DNA of 64,000 nucleotides from Argopecten irradians (Eukaryota > Mollusca > Bivalvia > Pectinida > Pectinidae). A program made the position numbers and the translations under genes. The DNA lies in contig NC_091141.1 of the NCBI RefSeq assembly GCF_041381155.1, positions 28,667,983 to 28,731,982 of the forward strand, written 5' to 3'. Shown piece by piece: positions 34,860 to 46,591 of the stretch. The notes under the pieces are model-generated. The model worked only from the letters and a program-made list of their open reading frames with translations. It made no database searches and was not told where the DNA came from. The first letter of the stretch is position 1. The number at the start of each line of letters is the position of its first letter.

Positions 34860-35260
34860 TGTGTCAAATAGGTTATTTTATAAACCAACTTCATGTGAAT
34901 ATTTAAGAAGATTAGATACCTGATAATTGGCTTGTAGAACGCTGTGATAAGGACTACCATGTTTGTTTAATTGAATGACATTGACATTTTTTTCATGTCA
35001 GAGGGATTGAATACGCTTTCATCTTGTATGAACGACTTGCAAATAATTAGTAAACCTAGCAACTCGGTGTTAGTATGTTACTAACCTCGTTCAAATGAAT
35101 AACTTTGACCAACGTTCTCATGGATCAAACAGGCTAAATTATTAAAGTGCTTTTTGTTTATAACTTATCGGCCGAGAGACCCGGTATTCGGCATGCGGAA
35201 TGCTGGGATGAATGGCCATCAATTTGTTCAAATTGGTAGCATTGCCCTTTCTGCCCTTCA
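34860..35260. repeat. Degenerate relative of the AGGTCA-type tandem element
   Basis: 'GCATGCGGAATGCTGGGATG', 'AATGGCCATCAATTTGTTC' and 'GTTCAAATGAATAACTTTGACC' resemble reverse-oriented blocks of the 15219-16282 repeat ('ATTTGAACAAACTTGGTAGCC', 'AGCATGC'). No ends can be defined. Confidence 0.45.
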
Positions 35261-36940
35261 CCAGGCTGTGGAAACCGAACAGAACATTTCATTTGATTTC
35301 CACTTAATCCCAGTGGTTTTTTTTTAGTGGTATTCCAGTTGAACAATGTTGACATTTTTGCCAGAATTTTGTAGTGGAATTCCACTGGTTTCTAGTGATA
35401 TTTCCAATAGAATTCAAATGGTAAACCTTTATTAAATTTCTATCAATCCAATGGAAATGCTATTGGAATCCTGAAATTCTTACTCAATTCAATATTTGAA
35501 GAAATACATTCTGATGGTGATAGTTATAATCAATATATTAGTATATAATTTCAGAATCACCAATAGTGTACTGTGTGCATTATGTTTCCATACATCCAAA
35601 GAAAAGTGCTAATAAAATATGTTATCTGGGATATGTAGTCATTAATTTCATAATGCATTCAAATTAAATTACTATTTCTCCAAAATAAGCCTACAATTGT
35701 AAAGAATGATATATTACACGGACAATACAATTCAATAACAATTGACAAATACACAAACAAATAAAAATATATATGCAAAGGAACGCCATATCGGTGTGCA
35801 GTGATTTCATGTTGTTAAAAAAATGCAAATTAGTTAAACGTTTATATACCCAAATGTGTTTATTTGTGTTTTAAGACATTCAGAAATGAGATAATATTTT
35901 AACTAATTTGCCAACAGTTCAATTTTTCCAGGAGAAACATGCAAGAAAATACACAGAAATAATTTTCATATATTTTGAATGTTTCAAAGAATATCAGTTA
36001 AGATTCTTAACGGTTCTTGACGATGAACAATCATGAATGCTTCATGGATTCATTAAACTTCATGAGACTCATTTGATGAATCATTCGTTAACATGCATGA
36101 TGTCATGAATACTATCTCGCAGGGAAATCTATCATTCCCCTTTCGCCTTTCTCTCTACGACATTTGGTAGTTGGTACTGTTCCCTCCAAAAGCCCAATCG
36201 GGTTCCTTATTTGGTCATACGCTGATAATCTGGGTCAATTTGTAGTCTTGTATGGAAACTAAATTAAGATGATTCTTTTAAATAATTCACATAATAGAAC
36301 ACTTTATTTAGTAGTTGCTACATATAACGGTAAAGTAATTGGTGTAATGTTCATAGTGTTACTGGTCGCTCGTTGGTATCAATAACCGGGTAGCCTAAAT
36401 AGTAAAGCAATACACAATTAATATTAGGTGTTTCTACAATGTAGGTTTGAACCCTGCTAGACTACTACTGTATATGTGTAAGCAATATATCATATAAAGC
36501 TCATACTTTTATTGTTTCTTACCATTCTTATATCGAAGCTGTCATATAGAACTCATGATGTGGTTTATGCAGTTCAAACATACGAATATCGACTTTGACA
36601 TTTACATGCAACGTGTCCACCGGTAGGTTAGTTTACCTTTTTTGCTCCAGAATAGTATACAGTGTCGGTGTATCAAGGTTACTGTACTGTTTTCCAATCT
36701 CACGATGACATTTATCACTTGTTATCCATTCAGAAAATTGTCTAGAGTGATCTGGACATCTGAACCTTTTATCATTGACACCCTTTAGTAGTCATAACAC
36801 TTGCATTAAAGCATCAATATACTGGCCCTGTTAGAAAAGATAAATACATATATTGAACATATTACTGTTGATTGGAATTATAGCAGTTTATTAAGTGTAT
36901 CTACTTCTTATGACTGTTCTGTTTTCTTTTGTAATTACAG
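35261..36940. other. Intron or 5' flank without a gene
   Basis: Around 35290-35480 a GGAATTCCACTGG-like string and its complement recur, suggesting a small palindromic repeat. Around 36020-36120 TCATGAA/TTCATGA recurs. No coding feature is seen before the acceptor at 36940. Confidence 0.4.
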
Positions 36941-37624
36941 ATTTAGAAATAGCATGTCTAAAGGCCAAGGCCAAGTGTCCACTGGAATCCGCTGTCAAAG
37001 TCATTCGACAGTGGATGCCATGTTCATCTGTCTTGAAGTCGGATGTAATGAAGCGCCTGTCTGTAAAAGATGCATTACAAATACTGGTGATCACTTCAGA
37101 CATGACATTGCTTTATTGGACGATCACGTTGAAGCATTAAAAACACGAATAATAGATGCTAAGTCGGACACCAGGAATAATGTCCTTGTTCCTTTACGGA
37201 CGGAGGCCAAGAAGGTTGAAGAAGAGCTAAAGGGATTCGATCCATTTACAGCAACTTTGAACAAATCCATCGAGGACAGAGGCGAGAAAATTATCAATAA
37301 GACAAAACAGTTGGTTATCGATTTCAAGCAAAAATGTAACCAAATTAGAAAGTCCACTCGCCAGGGATTGGAACAATACCGCAAAGGACTTTTGGCAAGG
37401 ATAACCGAGGTGGAGGCTGACCTGACTGCACTTGAGAGGTGTCTGTCAGATAATTGCAATGCGGACATTGTAAATGTAGCTAAAACAGGATTATCGAAGC
37501 AGTATGAAGACGTCGAATACCCAGCTAACATCCAGGAGGTGTCATTCAAAGCAAGTGAGAAGGCTCTAAATGATCTGGAAAGTCTTCTCGGGACTCTTCA
37601 AATCGAGAAGAGAGAAGGTAATAG
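36941..37624 (+). CDS. B-box zinc finger / coiled-coil (TRIM-like) protein, main exon
   Basis: A strong acceptor (TTTTGTAATTACAG, ends 36940) opens this exon. The ATG at 36954 follows 13 nt of leader and begins MSKGQGQVSTGIR. Residues about 14-50 form a B-box2 zinc finger: CQSH, then C26, C31, C37, C40 (VCKRC), H47 and H50 (DHFRHD). A ~150-residue coiled coil follows, rich in Lys, Glu and Leu (for example RTEAKKVEEELKGF and ARITEVEADLTALE). No RING domain precedes the B-box, so ubiquitin-ligase activity is not implied. The exon ends at ATAG|GTATGT in phase 2. A closer GT (AAG|GTAATA, 37616) would put a stop in a later exon. Downstream exons at 39291, 43529, 46239 and 46571 continue the frame. 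TRIM-like B-box proteins act as scaffolds, often in innate immunity; the role here is unknown. The C-terminal domain was not found. Confidence 0.88.
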
Positions 37625-37686
37625 GTATGTATCATTTTACAAGTACAATGTGTTTAATATGTTGAATTATGTTAAAATCTCTGTAA

Positions 37687-37830
37687 TGAGATTTTAGGTT
37701 ATCTGACCCGAATGTATGGGTGACCTATAGTCTTCATGTTCCGTCCGTCGACTTCTTTTTTAATAACCGAAAGGAATGGGATTGTGACATTTCGACTGTA
37801 TTATGCAAAGAGGATGGGCTACCAAGTTTT
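37687..37830 (+). repeat. Fragment of the GGTCATCTGAC-type TIR element
   Basis: 'TTTTAGGTTATCTGACCCG', 'GGGTGACCTATAGTC' and 'CGTCCGTCGACTTC' match the end of the element at 45292-45950 ('TTTTAAGTCATCTGACC', 'GATAACCTATAGTC', 'TTGTCTGTCG'). Only one end is present. It sits about 60 bp inside the intron after the main B-box exon. Confidence 0.6.
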
Positions 37831-39290
37831 TTTTTTTATATAAGTTTATTTTTTTTATAAGTTTACAATAATTGGTTTGGTTTACGTAAATTCACAAATT
37901 TATCAGGAGCTCACAGCGTCAAGTAAAACGACCGTTTAGAATCATGAACCTCTTTTTCTTTATATATTTAAGTTTTAAACATTTACATTTTGAAATAAAT
38001 TTCTTATATTGATAGAATGTTAACATCAAAATACATCCATACAAATGTACACAGGTGGTCCAAGTGAAAATGTACATATATGACAAATGTATACATTTCT
38101 GTATATGTTTACACCTTGTATGCAATTGCACAAACTATCCAAAAAGTTACTTATATAAAGTGATCTGCTAGAAATTTGTTTCTAAAATATGTAGAGTGTT
38201 ACAGAAATAAATTTATTTAACAATAACTTTCTTATATATTTGATTACATCAGCCTCCACTTTGAATGTTTAATGTAAGACATTTACACGGTATATGTTAA
38301 GAATGAATATGCTATGATTATCACTATTCCTATTGTAGAAAGATGATCACGTGATGTTCGATATATAAAGATATATAAAGACACGTTGTGTCGAAATTGC
38401 GCTTATGAATGTTGCACAAGTGGTACCGTCATCTGACCATTGGTCCCCTACAATTAGCACGTACATCAGATAATCATTTTGACTTTTGTTAAAGAAACAT
38501 AATTATCTAATATAAAATATAAGGACCTTTTGGTTCGGTCCATATGCTGTTATACCGTCCTAATAGAATCTTCAATAATGACGTCTTGCTATACCAGCGT
38601 ACATAATTCGATTTTACCAAAGCACCAAAATGTTTAACCAAACAGAGGTATATATGTTACGTTAAAATCACCTTAATTATATATAACGTTAATACAATAA
38701 TTACAATAATATTGCTTTATTAGTAACATTTTGATAATAAATGACATAAAAGTTTAGTATATATAAATTATATCCATGATGTGTTCATGGCAGATCAAGC
38801 AGAGATGCCTCTTCATTGTATCTAACATCAATTTATCGAGGTTACCATGACAAACATATTGCAAATCTACTATTAATAATTACTTGAACGCGATGTCATT
38901 TTGGAGAGGTGATATATGGTATGATAATGTAGCAATTATTTCTGCAAATGTAGCAAAATAAATTTCCCTCGACCCGTTAAACAACATAAAGCTTATATTT
39001 GTTTCAATAAGCTGATAGTCGTTCTATTATCACAGGATAATATTGTAATACAAACGTATTCTGTTACTCCCTAAGCTGACATCAACATCCAAATATTCTC
39101 AAATGTTTATAGTAAATCGATTGACAAAAACTGAATTCCATCCATATATGAAATACTACGCACATTACGTTTCAAATGTTTAATTCAAAAGGCTAAATAT
39201 AAAGATGCACAGCCTAACTAACAATAACGGTAGTGTCCGATGTTGTGCTGATGGGATTTAATAATTAAGACGTATTATATGTTATTCTAG
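37831..39290. other. Intron without a gene
   Basis: AT-rich intron sequence between the B-box exon and the first small exon. The minus-strand frame at 37919-38131 has no recognisable domain. Confidence 0.4.
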
Positions 39291-39353
39291 GATCAGACCA
39301 TTGGAAAATAAAGTACAGATGTCACAGGCAGAAGCAAGGGTTCCAGTTAGAAG
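39291..39353 (+). CDS. B-box gene, 63-nt exon
   Basis: Bounded by acceptor GTTATTCTAG (ends 39290) and donor GAAG|GTGAGC. At 63 nt it preserves phase. Joined to the preceding exon in phase 2 it reads R-IRPLENKVQMSQAEARVPVR, open throughout. The low-complexity, polar composition suits a linker after the coiled coil. Confidence 0.75.
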
Positions 39354-39812
39354 GTGAGCCACGCATATATAACAATTCCATAAAGTTTATAAGCCAACAA
39401 TAAGAACAGATTTAATTACAATAAACGTATAATATTAATTATATTATTCTCTATAAATGTATTAAGATGCATGAGATGTTTGTGAAAATATCCAGGTTAT
39501 TTTTTCCTGAAACATAAACATAATGGTTTGGTGAAACTTGATACCTCGAACCTCTATATCTCGATCATACCTATGGCCGAGATAATCTTTGTATCGTTTA
39601 ATAGTAGTCATGTCCCCATAAATATACAGTTAAATACAAAGTTTACGTAGAACACTTGATTTAATCAAGAATAAAATGTAGCTCACATTGCCTGATATTT
39701 TAATTCTTTATACCTACATACAGAGAAGAATGAACAATACTTGTATGCCACTGATATGTGTAGAATATCGTAGAATGTTTAATTCACCATTAATCAATAT
39801 TTGTCTGTATTA

Positions 39813-40310
39813 CCACAGTGTGGTAATGACACAGGAACTAGGTACCCCCTGAAGTGAGAGTGAGAAAATAAGGATTTGAACAGAGTTACGTTTGTCGCTT
39901 TTATCTGCATTTTAAAAAGTTTTTGGATAGTGACGTTTGGTATATGTGTTTCCGAATATATCAGCCACACAATGATATATAAATGGTTTGCGAGAAGTGT
40001 CGCAAAACAACTTGACATATGTAAACATGTACCACACCAAGGGAGGTACCGACGTAAATCACCTGTCGTTAGAACAGATGCTGGAAAAGAACTTTCCATC
40101 ACCCATAAATACATGATTTAGTACTACATTACTCTATTATAATATATAAGAGTAGATTTACAAGAAAAAAACAACGTATCAGCCCCATCTATTAATGTTA
40201 TAGGAGCAATGTAAAATATCGGTGGTGTACGGCTCATAGGTGATATTTTGATTGGCGGGTGTACGACTCATAGCATACGAGGTGTACGACTTATAGTGAC
40301 CTCGATATTG
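39813..40310 (+). repeat. Left arm of a large inverted repeat
   Basis: This arm matches the reverse complement of 42205-42715 over about 480 bp. It opens with the small palindrome TACCACAGTGTGGTA and contains an open frame of 81 codons at 39876-40121 ('VSEYISHTMIYKWF', 'RRKSPVVRTDA', 'KELSI'). Near its inner edge it carries three copies of a 15-mer like GGTGTACGGCTCATAG (about 40226, 40259 and 40281). The frame begins at TTG, not ATG, with a stop 15 nt upstream. It may be part of an exon or simply conserved repeat DNA. The structure lies in an intron of the B-box gene. Confidence 0.75.
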
Positions 40311-41221
40311 GTAATTATCATAAATATAATAAATGAGATGTATAGTTATATAGATCATGTTTGTTTGATGATTATACATATATTTTTCAGTCAGATGACA
40401 TGTAACGTCAGCGAATTTAGAACAAATTTCCCTACAATACGTACATTTGTATTTAAATACGTATTCTGGATTTCTTAACTTTGCATGTACATTTGTATTT
40501 CTGTCACAGAAAATTGTAATTGGCTGGATTTTTTTCACGAGAATTGCATGATATGTATCTTTTAAAAGTTGCTAATGAGGGGATGGTCTAGTCCCTTCAC
40601 CAAGGTCATTCCACATACATGCAGAGAAGAATGTATGAAAGAAGATTTAGTTAGAAAAAAGTCTGTGAAAAGGAAATTTATAATTGCTGTCCGTTCTTAA
40701 AGTCCCACTACCTATTTTTTTCAATTTGTAAAATTGGAATGTAAAACGAGATTGATAGTCGCAAAAGTTATTAACTAACTGCTGATACTACACTTATCAT
40801 CATCTTCTGAAAATTTTGATTAAAATGAATAAAATGATAATTTTCATAACGCGGGTCGTCATATGTTTCCCGCCGTTGTCCTAAATACTGCATGGTAAAT
40901 TGATATTATTGCGCAAGTTGGCAAAACCTCGAAATGAATCTCCACACTTATCATATATCACGCAAGGGATTTTGCATATGTTTGGTGTTGTTACCTCATT
41001 TTAGGCCTTCGATATGTAGTTTCTTATATTTATTATGTTTTTTAAGAAACCTTTAAATTTTGCTAAGGAAAGGTATACGTAGAGGGCCTTTAAAGGATAG
41101 TTAAAAGTATCAGCGACTTTTGGAGGAAGAAGTGAATAGAGAAAATTTGGTGCTAAATTATCCTCGATTTTGTTGACTTAACTGTAAGTTTTCTACATTT
41201 GCGTCTCTTAGAAAGTGTCAC

Positions 41222-41640
41222 CGGGCCCTTTTCGGGTGGCCAAGTGATTACGATGTCCCGACATATAAGGCCAAGAAAAAAATATGGGCTTAGGGTAACC
41301 CGACCGAACCTATTGTTTTCCCACTTTTCTACGAAAAAAGAAAGTCGGGATTTCGACCTCAGACTCCGGTTCCGGTCATTATTAGAGTGAAAGACATTAA
41401 AAAGAAATCCTTCCGACCTTTGTTTTGCCAATGTAACCCTAAACATACTTTGTCTTCACAGCTCTCCACCTCTGGGATGTGGGTTCGGATCCCATGAGGA
41501 GCAATTGCCAGGTATTGACGGTTGGTCGATGTTTTTTTCTCTTGGTAATCCAGCATTCCTCCACCAACAAACCTGGCACGTCCTTAAATCGCCCTAGCTG
41601 TTCATAGGGCATTAAACTAATAAAATCAAAACCAAACATT
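41222..41640 (+). mobile_element. SINE interrupted by a ~187-bp insertion
   Basis: The head has an A box TGGCCAAGTGA (41237-41247). The sequence then breaks at about 41271 and resumes at about 41459 with 'AGCTCTCCACCTCTGGG'. It continues through the B box GGTTCGGATCC (41482-41492), 'GCCAGGTATTGACGGTTGGTC' in pieces, 'TTCCTCCACCAACAAACCTG' and the tail 'GGGCATTAAACTAATAAAA'. In the intact SINE at 18768 the two parts are contiguous. Confidence 0.85.
41272..41458 (+). mobile_element. Insertion inside the SINE
   Basis: The inserted block separates the SINE's A and B boxes. It has 'GGCTTAGGGTAACCC' near its left edge and 'AATGTAACCCTAAAC' near its right edge, an imperfect inverted pair. This suggests a very small TIR element. 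It also has a comparatively GC-rich centre ('GACTCCGGTTCCGGTC'). No other copy is seen in the window. Confidence 0.6.
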
Positions 41641-42204
41641 TCCGAAAATAATGCTGCATCAGTTACATATGTAAAAAAAAACCAGTAATAATTCTTCCGG
41701 CTTCACGTTGAGGTATTTCTAAGCATTTTATTTATAATTTTTAAAATATCTTTTCCATGTGCAATAAACTACAAATAACTAAATACTTTAATTCTAATTC
41801 ACATTCAGTATAGCTATCGCTTCATTATCCTCACAACTATCATCTATATCATCATCATTCTATGATTATCATCATCATCATCCTCATCATTATCTGTATT
41901 TCTAACCTTGACAATGGATCAGATATCAAAAATATATTTCTTAGTAGTCAAAGTATTATCACAATTTCGTGAATATTGAATATAATTAGATCTACAAACG
42001 ATAACCTATTTGTGAGTGGGAAGTACGTTTTGTACGTGTCTTTATGTTGCAATGCACTGATGAGAAACAAACAAACCCCAATTGTATGCATGATTGTAAA
42101 CTGTTATTAACACTAATAATGTAATAATGATACATGATATGCATTATTTCAAGTCTTGAATAGTTATCCTTTTAGTTTTCACCATTTCATCAATGTTTCA
42201 TATT

Positions 42205-42715
42205 AACTATAGGCCGTACAACTCCCTTTTTATAATGTAACTATGTACCGTACACCTCTCGAGATAAACATTTGCTATGAGCCGTACACCTCCATCGCTA
42301 TTTGCCGTAAACCATTGCGATTTGGACAAGCCTTTTGATTAAATGAAACGGGTTGAGAAGTATTTTTCTTATGAGTCTACCCTTATATATCATAATAGGG
42401 TGATGTAGTACTAAAATATATATTTATGGTCGATAGAAAGTTCTTTTCGAGCATCTGTTCTAACGACAGGCGATTTACGTCTGACCTCCCTTGGTATGGT
42501 GGCACGTTTATATCTGTCAAGTTTGTTTGTGACTTTTCTCGAAAACCATTTATATATCATTGTGTGGCTGATATATTCGGAAACAAGTGTACTAAACGTC
42601 AGTATCCAAAAACATCTCAAAATGCAGATAAACGCGACAATTTTGCCTTTGTTCAAATCCTGATTTTCTCACTCTACCTAGCGCAGGTGACATTAACACA
42701 CGATGATTATGGTCG
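42205..42715 (-). repeat. Right arm of a large inverted repeat
   Basis: Reverse complement of 39813-40310. On the minus strand it has an 81-codon frame (42656-42411) aligning without gaps to the left-arm frame at about 52 of 81 residues, with identical 'VSEYISHTMIYKWF' and 'RRKSPVVRTDA'. DNA similarity also extends past both ends of the frame. Three copies of the GGTGTACGGCTCATAG-type 15-mer lie towards the spacer, about 35 bp apart. The two frames point at each other. Confidence 0.75.
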
Positions 42716-43528
42716 TCATATTTCATGAATCGTCTCAAAGGTGTGATCAAGAGGTTGATAAAATCCGTGATACTGATAAAGAATAAGTCTTAATTAAAGT
42801 AAAATATATTCTACATAATTGAAATACAAATAATCTTAAAGATTTCAAGAATCAAGACAACATTACATTCAAAGAATGTAAGTTAATGTTCTAGTAATAA
42901 TGGTTTCTAAAACAAAGTTACCATTTAAGATCAATATTTAAATGAAAATGTCCAACTTCACACCAGTTGACAATTAAAACAAAAGTAAATATTATATGCT
43001 TTGTGTGTGGACAAAATACCCAATGCTGAAATATTGTACCAAGTAGTTCATGTGGAAGGAAGAAGAACTGTTGATGAGATACTGGTTGTTAACTAACTTT
43101 CTAATACACTGTAACAGTTACGATTGTTCAAGCTAAACCTATTTATAACTGACCTTACATAGAAATGCGTGTCTTTTCAGGCTTCGTCCTATATAAATAA
43201 AAAGATCTTTGGAAAATACAAACATGTAAATTTGATCTACATCCTAATTAAAGGCGTTTTTTTAAGTTAATGTGTCGGTATTGTCAGTTCTATAATAAAT
43301 CATTATCATGACCGTCCGTTCGCAAACATTAAAATTGACATCTTCAAATCACTAGAATTAATTCATCTTGATCTATAAAAAACATGTTTACAAAATTTTT
43401 ACCACTGTAACCTAGACTTCATAGATTGTTATTATGTAATGGGAATCGGCTGTTCGTGTATAACAATTACTGAATATTCTGTCTGGTGAAAAGAAATATA
43501 GATAATATTACGTGTATTATCATTGCAG

Positions 43529-43559
43529 AAGTATGCCGCAGGAAGATACACGGCCACAG
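43529..43559 (+). CDS. B-box gene, 31-nt microexon
   Basis: Acceptor TATCATTGCAG and donor ACAG|GTAGGC bound 31 nt. Entered in phase 2 it reads R-SMPQEDTRPQ and ends at a codon boundary, the phase required by the next 21-nt exon. The alternative phase leads to an immediate TGA in that exon, which fixes the frame and also the upstream donor at 37624. Confidence 0.65.
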
Positions 43560-45291
43560 GTAGGCTTAATAGGATAATGAAACACCTGTTTGGTTTTACA
43601 TTTCTTTAATGATGGAAATTCTATTGAAATCAATATATAAGAGGTGTTTACAAACTTAAAGAAAGAAAATCACTGTTATATTGGTTTAATTTGCTTTATT
43701 GTTGTACGTTAATCGAAAACTGTCCTTGGATAAGAAAGTAATTAAATGCGAGCTATGCATATAGCTTATTTTATGCAGCGACACATGCCATTATTATTGA
43801 TAATTAAAGTTAGTATTTTTCTGTTTTAAGCCATATATACATATGTGCACCCTTTATGTGGCCTCTTATAGTTACCCTGTGTAGAGCCCCAATATAAGGC
43901 GCTCTCTCATTGGCTGTTATATTAATACTGATTGCTGATTGGTTGCTATATTAAGCTTCATCTCTGCAAAAAAATTTGTCTGGTGTCAGTCTGGTGTCAT
44001 CGGAATTTGTCAATTCGTACATTGTATAACGATGTATAACAACGTTTAACTTGCTCGAATATACTAATGAGCAACGAAAGGAAATGCAATATTAACCCAC
44101 ACAGGAGTCAGAAAAATTCTCCTATTGTAGTAATGCAACTGTGATTGTCATGTTCTATGACGGAAAATGTTTTTTACGATTTTACAATTTGATACATATT
44201 CGCATGTATGTGTTGTTTAATGAAATACCTGTTTTATGTCTTTTTATTTATCACATCAATAACATGTATCCTACTATGATAAATTTATCAGGTCAACGGT
44301 CTTAATTCAGAGCAAATTATAACGACTTAAACCATTTAATAATGATTTCACACTACACCTGCTTATGACATTATAATCTTATATATCAAATCGACTTTGA
44401 TCACATATATAAGACGTTTGAACCCGCAAATAGTGAGGTCAAATATTAACGTCTGCGTTTTGATATCGAAAGTATCAATTGGCCACGCGCGTATTCTAAT
44501 TGCAATATTTGTTATTTTGTCGATTTATTTAACTCTTTTATTTAAGTATGAATGTAATGCTAAAATGTAATGCTGATTACTTCCTTTTTTGAGAAAGGAA
44601 ACAAAAATCATTTTTGGTCAAATATCCTAGTAAATGGTTATGTTTAGGGCACAAACACTGATAGTTGACGAACTCACACGTTTATCTATGGTGGTTTATT
44701 ATTTCACTGACCAAAAGAATTAGAATAAATCCATCATTTAAATTTTGTGTACTCTGCTCCTATTGGTACAGCATTGTGTGTATATCTGCACATTACTTAC
44801 CTATTTCATAATATGTATCGATTAAAATATATTTAGAACTGCGATAAGCTCTAAAAACATGCATATTAAACTAACATTTTACAATAAATTGCCAAGCGTA
44901 TATGGTGTCCTATTTGCTATAATAATTTCGAAACGTTAAGCCGTCGAGTACTAGATGCTAGCCCAGTGCAGTTTCTAACGTTTTATCATTGAATTTGTTA
45001 TCATAGTATCCAGTTTCCTTTTCCTTCCAATAAAGTGTCACGCTTTGCTGAATATGTGTAATAACTACTGGGATGTGGATCAAATAATTTACGGATTGTG
45101 AGTTAATATAAAGCCATGACCAAGCAGTGATTACGGGACCTAGATGAGTCATGGACTCAAAATTTTCTTGTGGGACTTACCAAATTTTGAAAATTAGTGT
45201 TCAAGACTCGCCTTAAGATTCCTTCATAAATAACTGTCATGTTCCTTACAGAATACGATGTTGCAATAACATTTATGGAGATTTTAAGTCA
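43560..45291. other. Intron without a gene
   Basis: AT-rich intron between microexons. The frame at 44958-45152 on the minus strand has no recognisable domain. No TIR element or SINE was defined here. Confidence 0.4.
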
Positions 45292-45950
45292 TCTGACCTT
45301 TAAGATAAGGATAACCTATAGTCATAACGCTTTGTCTAATGTTGTCTGTCGTGTTTCGTCAGCAAACATTTCGTACAAATGAGTGTATAGTGTACAGTGT
45401 ATGGGCAGTGGGTTGATGTGATGAACGAATACGAAGTTTGTTCAAATGGATGACTTTCATTCAATGACACAGGGGTTGTATAGGCTAAAATCTTAAAACG
45501 ACTTCTTGACAATGGCTAAGAGGACTAGATATCTGACATCGGAACTGATCTTTACTTGGAAGGACAATCAGGTTGGTTCAAATTGATGAGCCTGACATTC
45601 AATTAAGGCCATCGTAGCAAAACGCGCCTGATATAATGCAATGACTTCAATAGAGAGAAATAATTAACAATAATTAATAAGTTTCCTGGTATTGGGCCTA
45701 TAACATGCTGGAATGAAGAGCTATCGAGTTTGATCAAATGATTATCCTTGACACCCAATTGAGGTCATGAGGTAAAATAGACACTTGATGAAATAGATGA
45801 CTTTGATCAACTCTAAATGACACAGTGTTAATATTGATCCAACGATCGCTGATATCATCGTGCTTATTTGTCAACGGTGGAGCATCTTTAAATTATTGGT
45901 GGTGCCTTGTTTTGTACTAAGATGACCGTTAAGACTCATAGGCTTCTTGT
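45292..45950 (-). mobile_element. GGTCATCTGAC-type TIR element, diverged
   Basis: The left end 'TTTTAAGTCATCTGACC' and the right end 'GATGACCGTTAAGACTC' match the terminal sequences of the 15219-16282 element, in reverse orientation ('CTTAACGGTCATCTGAC' and 'GTCAGATGACC'). The interior has degenerate TTCAAATGGATGACTTTC- and TTGATCAAATG-type units. A solo end of MITE family A (45866-45891) is embedded. Confidence 0.65.
45866..45891 (-). mobile_element. Solo terminal repeat of MITE family A
   Basis: ATTTGTCAACGGTGGAGCAT followed by CTTTAA matches the right end of copy 22762-23124 with one change. The rest of the MITE is missing. Confidence 0.7.
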
Positions 45951-46238
45951 TAGCAACAATTAATATTTGTGAATTGTAACTAAAAATTCGAACAATTTAT
46001 TTGTAATTACCATAAGCCATATTTCCCACTGATTTTGTTCTACTAACATGTTCCTGTTCATATATCACATATATATATATGGCAACAGAAACGTTATCTA
46101 ATGATCTATTACTTGGTATGGTCCGCAAACAACATTGGCGTATAAATAAATAATATAAATGCTATATAAATATTAAGATGCATATACATGTCTTTCATGT
46201 CGTGATTCATTTTAACCTTTGATTATTTTTTTTCACAG

Positions 46239-46259
46239 CTGACCTGTCCTCATTGTCAG
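46239..46259 (+). CDS. B-box gene, 21-nt microexon (LTCPHCQ)
   Basis: A very strong acceptor (TTATTTTTTTTCACAG) and consensus donor TCAG|GTAAGT bound exactly 21 nt. In phase 0 it encodes LTCPHCQ. The CPHC pair could contribute to metal binding, but no full finger is visible. Confidence 0.7.
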
Positions 46260-46570
46260 GTAAGTTACGATGTGTATCTTCTGTCGGTAGGAACATTTTC
46301 TTTTATTTATATTGTGGTCAGAGAACAGGAATATAATCTGCTTCATTGATAACTGTAAGATTATTTATAGGTTATAGTATATCGTTAATGGCTCTGTGGC
46401 GTTAAGACATCAGACATTTACGTGTATCACTTTGATAGAATCAATCATAGTAACAGACAATAACAAGACTAGTTTTTGTATATGTTGGTTATCAACACTA
46501 ACCCATCTGAATCTATATTAGGATTTGTTGTTGTCTTGTTCTCGCTAAACCAATCATTTCTATGTTACAG

Positions 46571-46591
46571 CACAAGGGGGATGACTTCAAA
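46571..46591 (+). CDS. B-box gene, second 21-nt microexon (HKGDDFK)
   Basis: Acceptor TCTATGTTACAG and donor CAAA|GTAAGT bound 21 nt reading HKGDDFK in phase 0. It follows the previous microexon by about 310 bp. Being a multiple of three, it could be skipped without a frame change. Confidence 0.65.

Larger units (their letters stand above)
40311..42204. other. Spacer of the inverted repeat
   Basis: No transposase-like or other domain-bearing frame. It holds the interrupted SINE at 41222-41640 and a CATCAT-rich stretch at about 41840-41900. If the arms are terminal repeats of a transposon, the interior has no visible coding capacity. Confidence 0.5.

Noticed and set aside
37124..37549. 141-codon minus-strand frame
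   Set aside because: It is antisense to the B-box/coiled-coil exon.
37608..37622. Donor AAG|GTAATA as the end of the B-box exon
   Set aside because: Using it forces a phase that hits TGA at the start of the 46239 microexon. ATAG|GTATGT at 37624 keeps all exons open.
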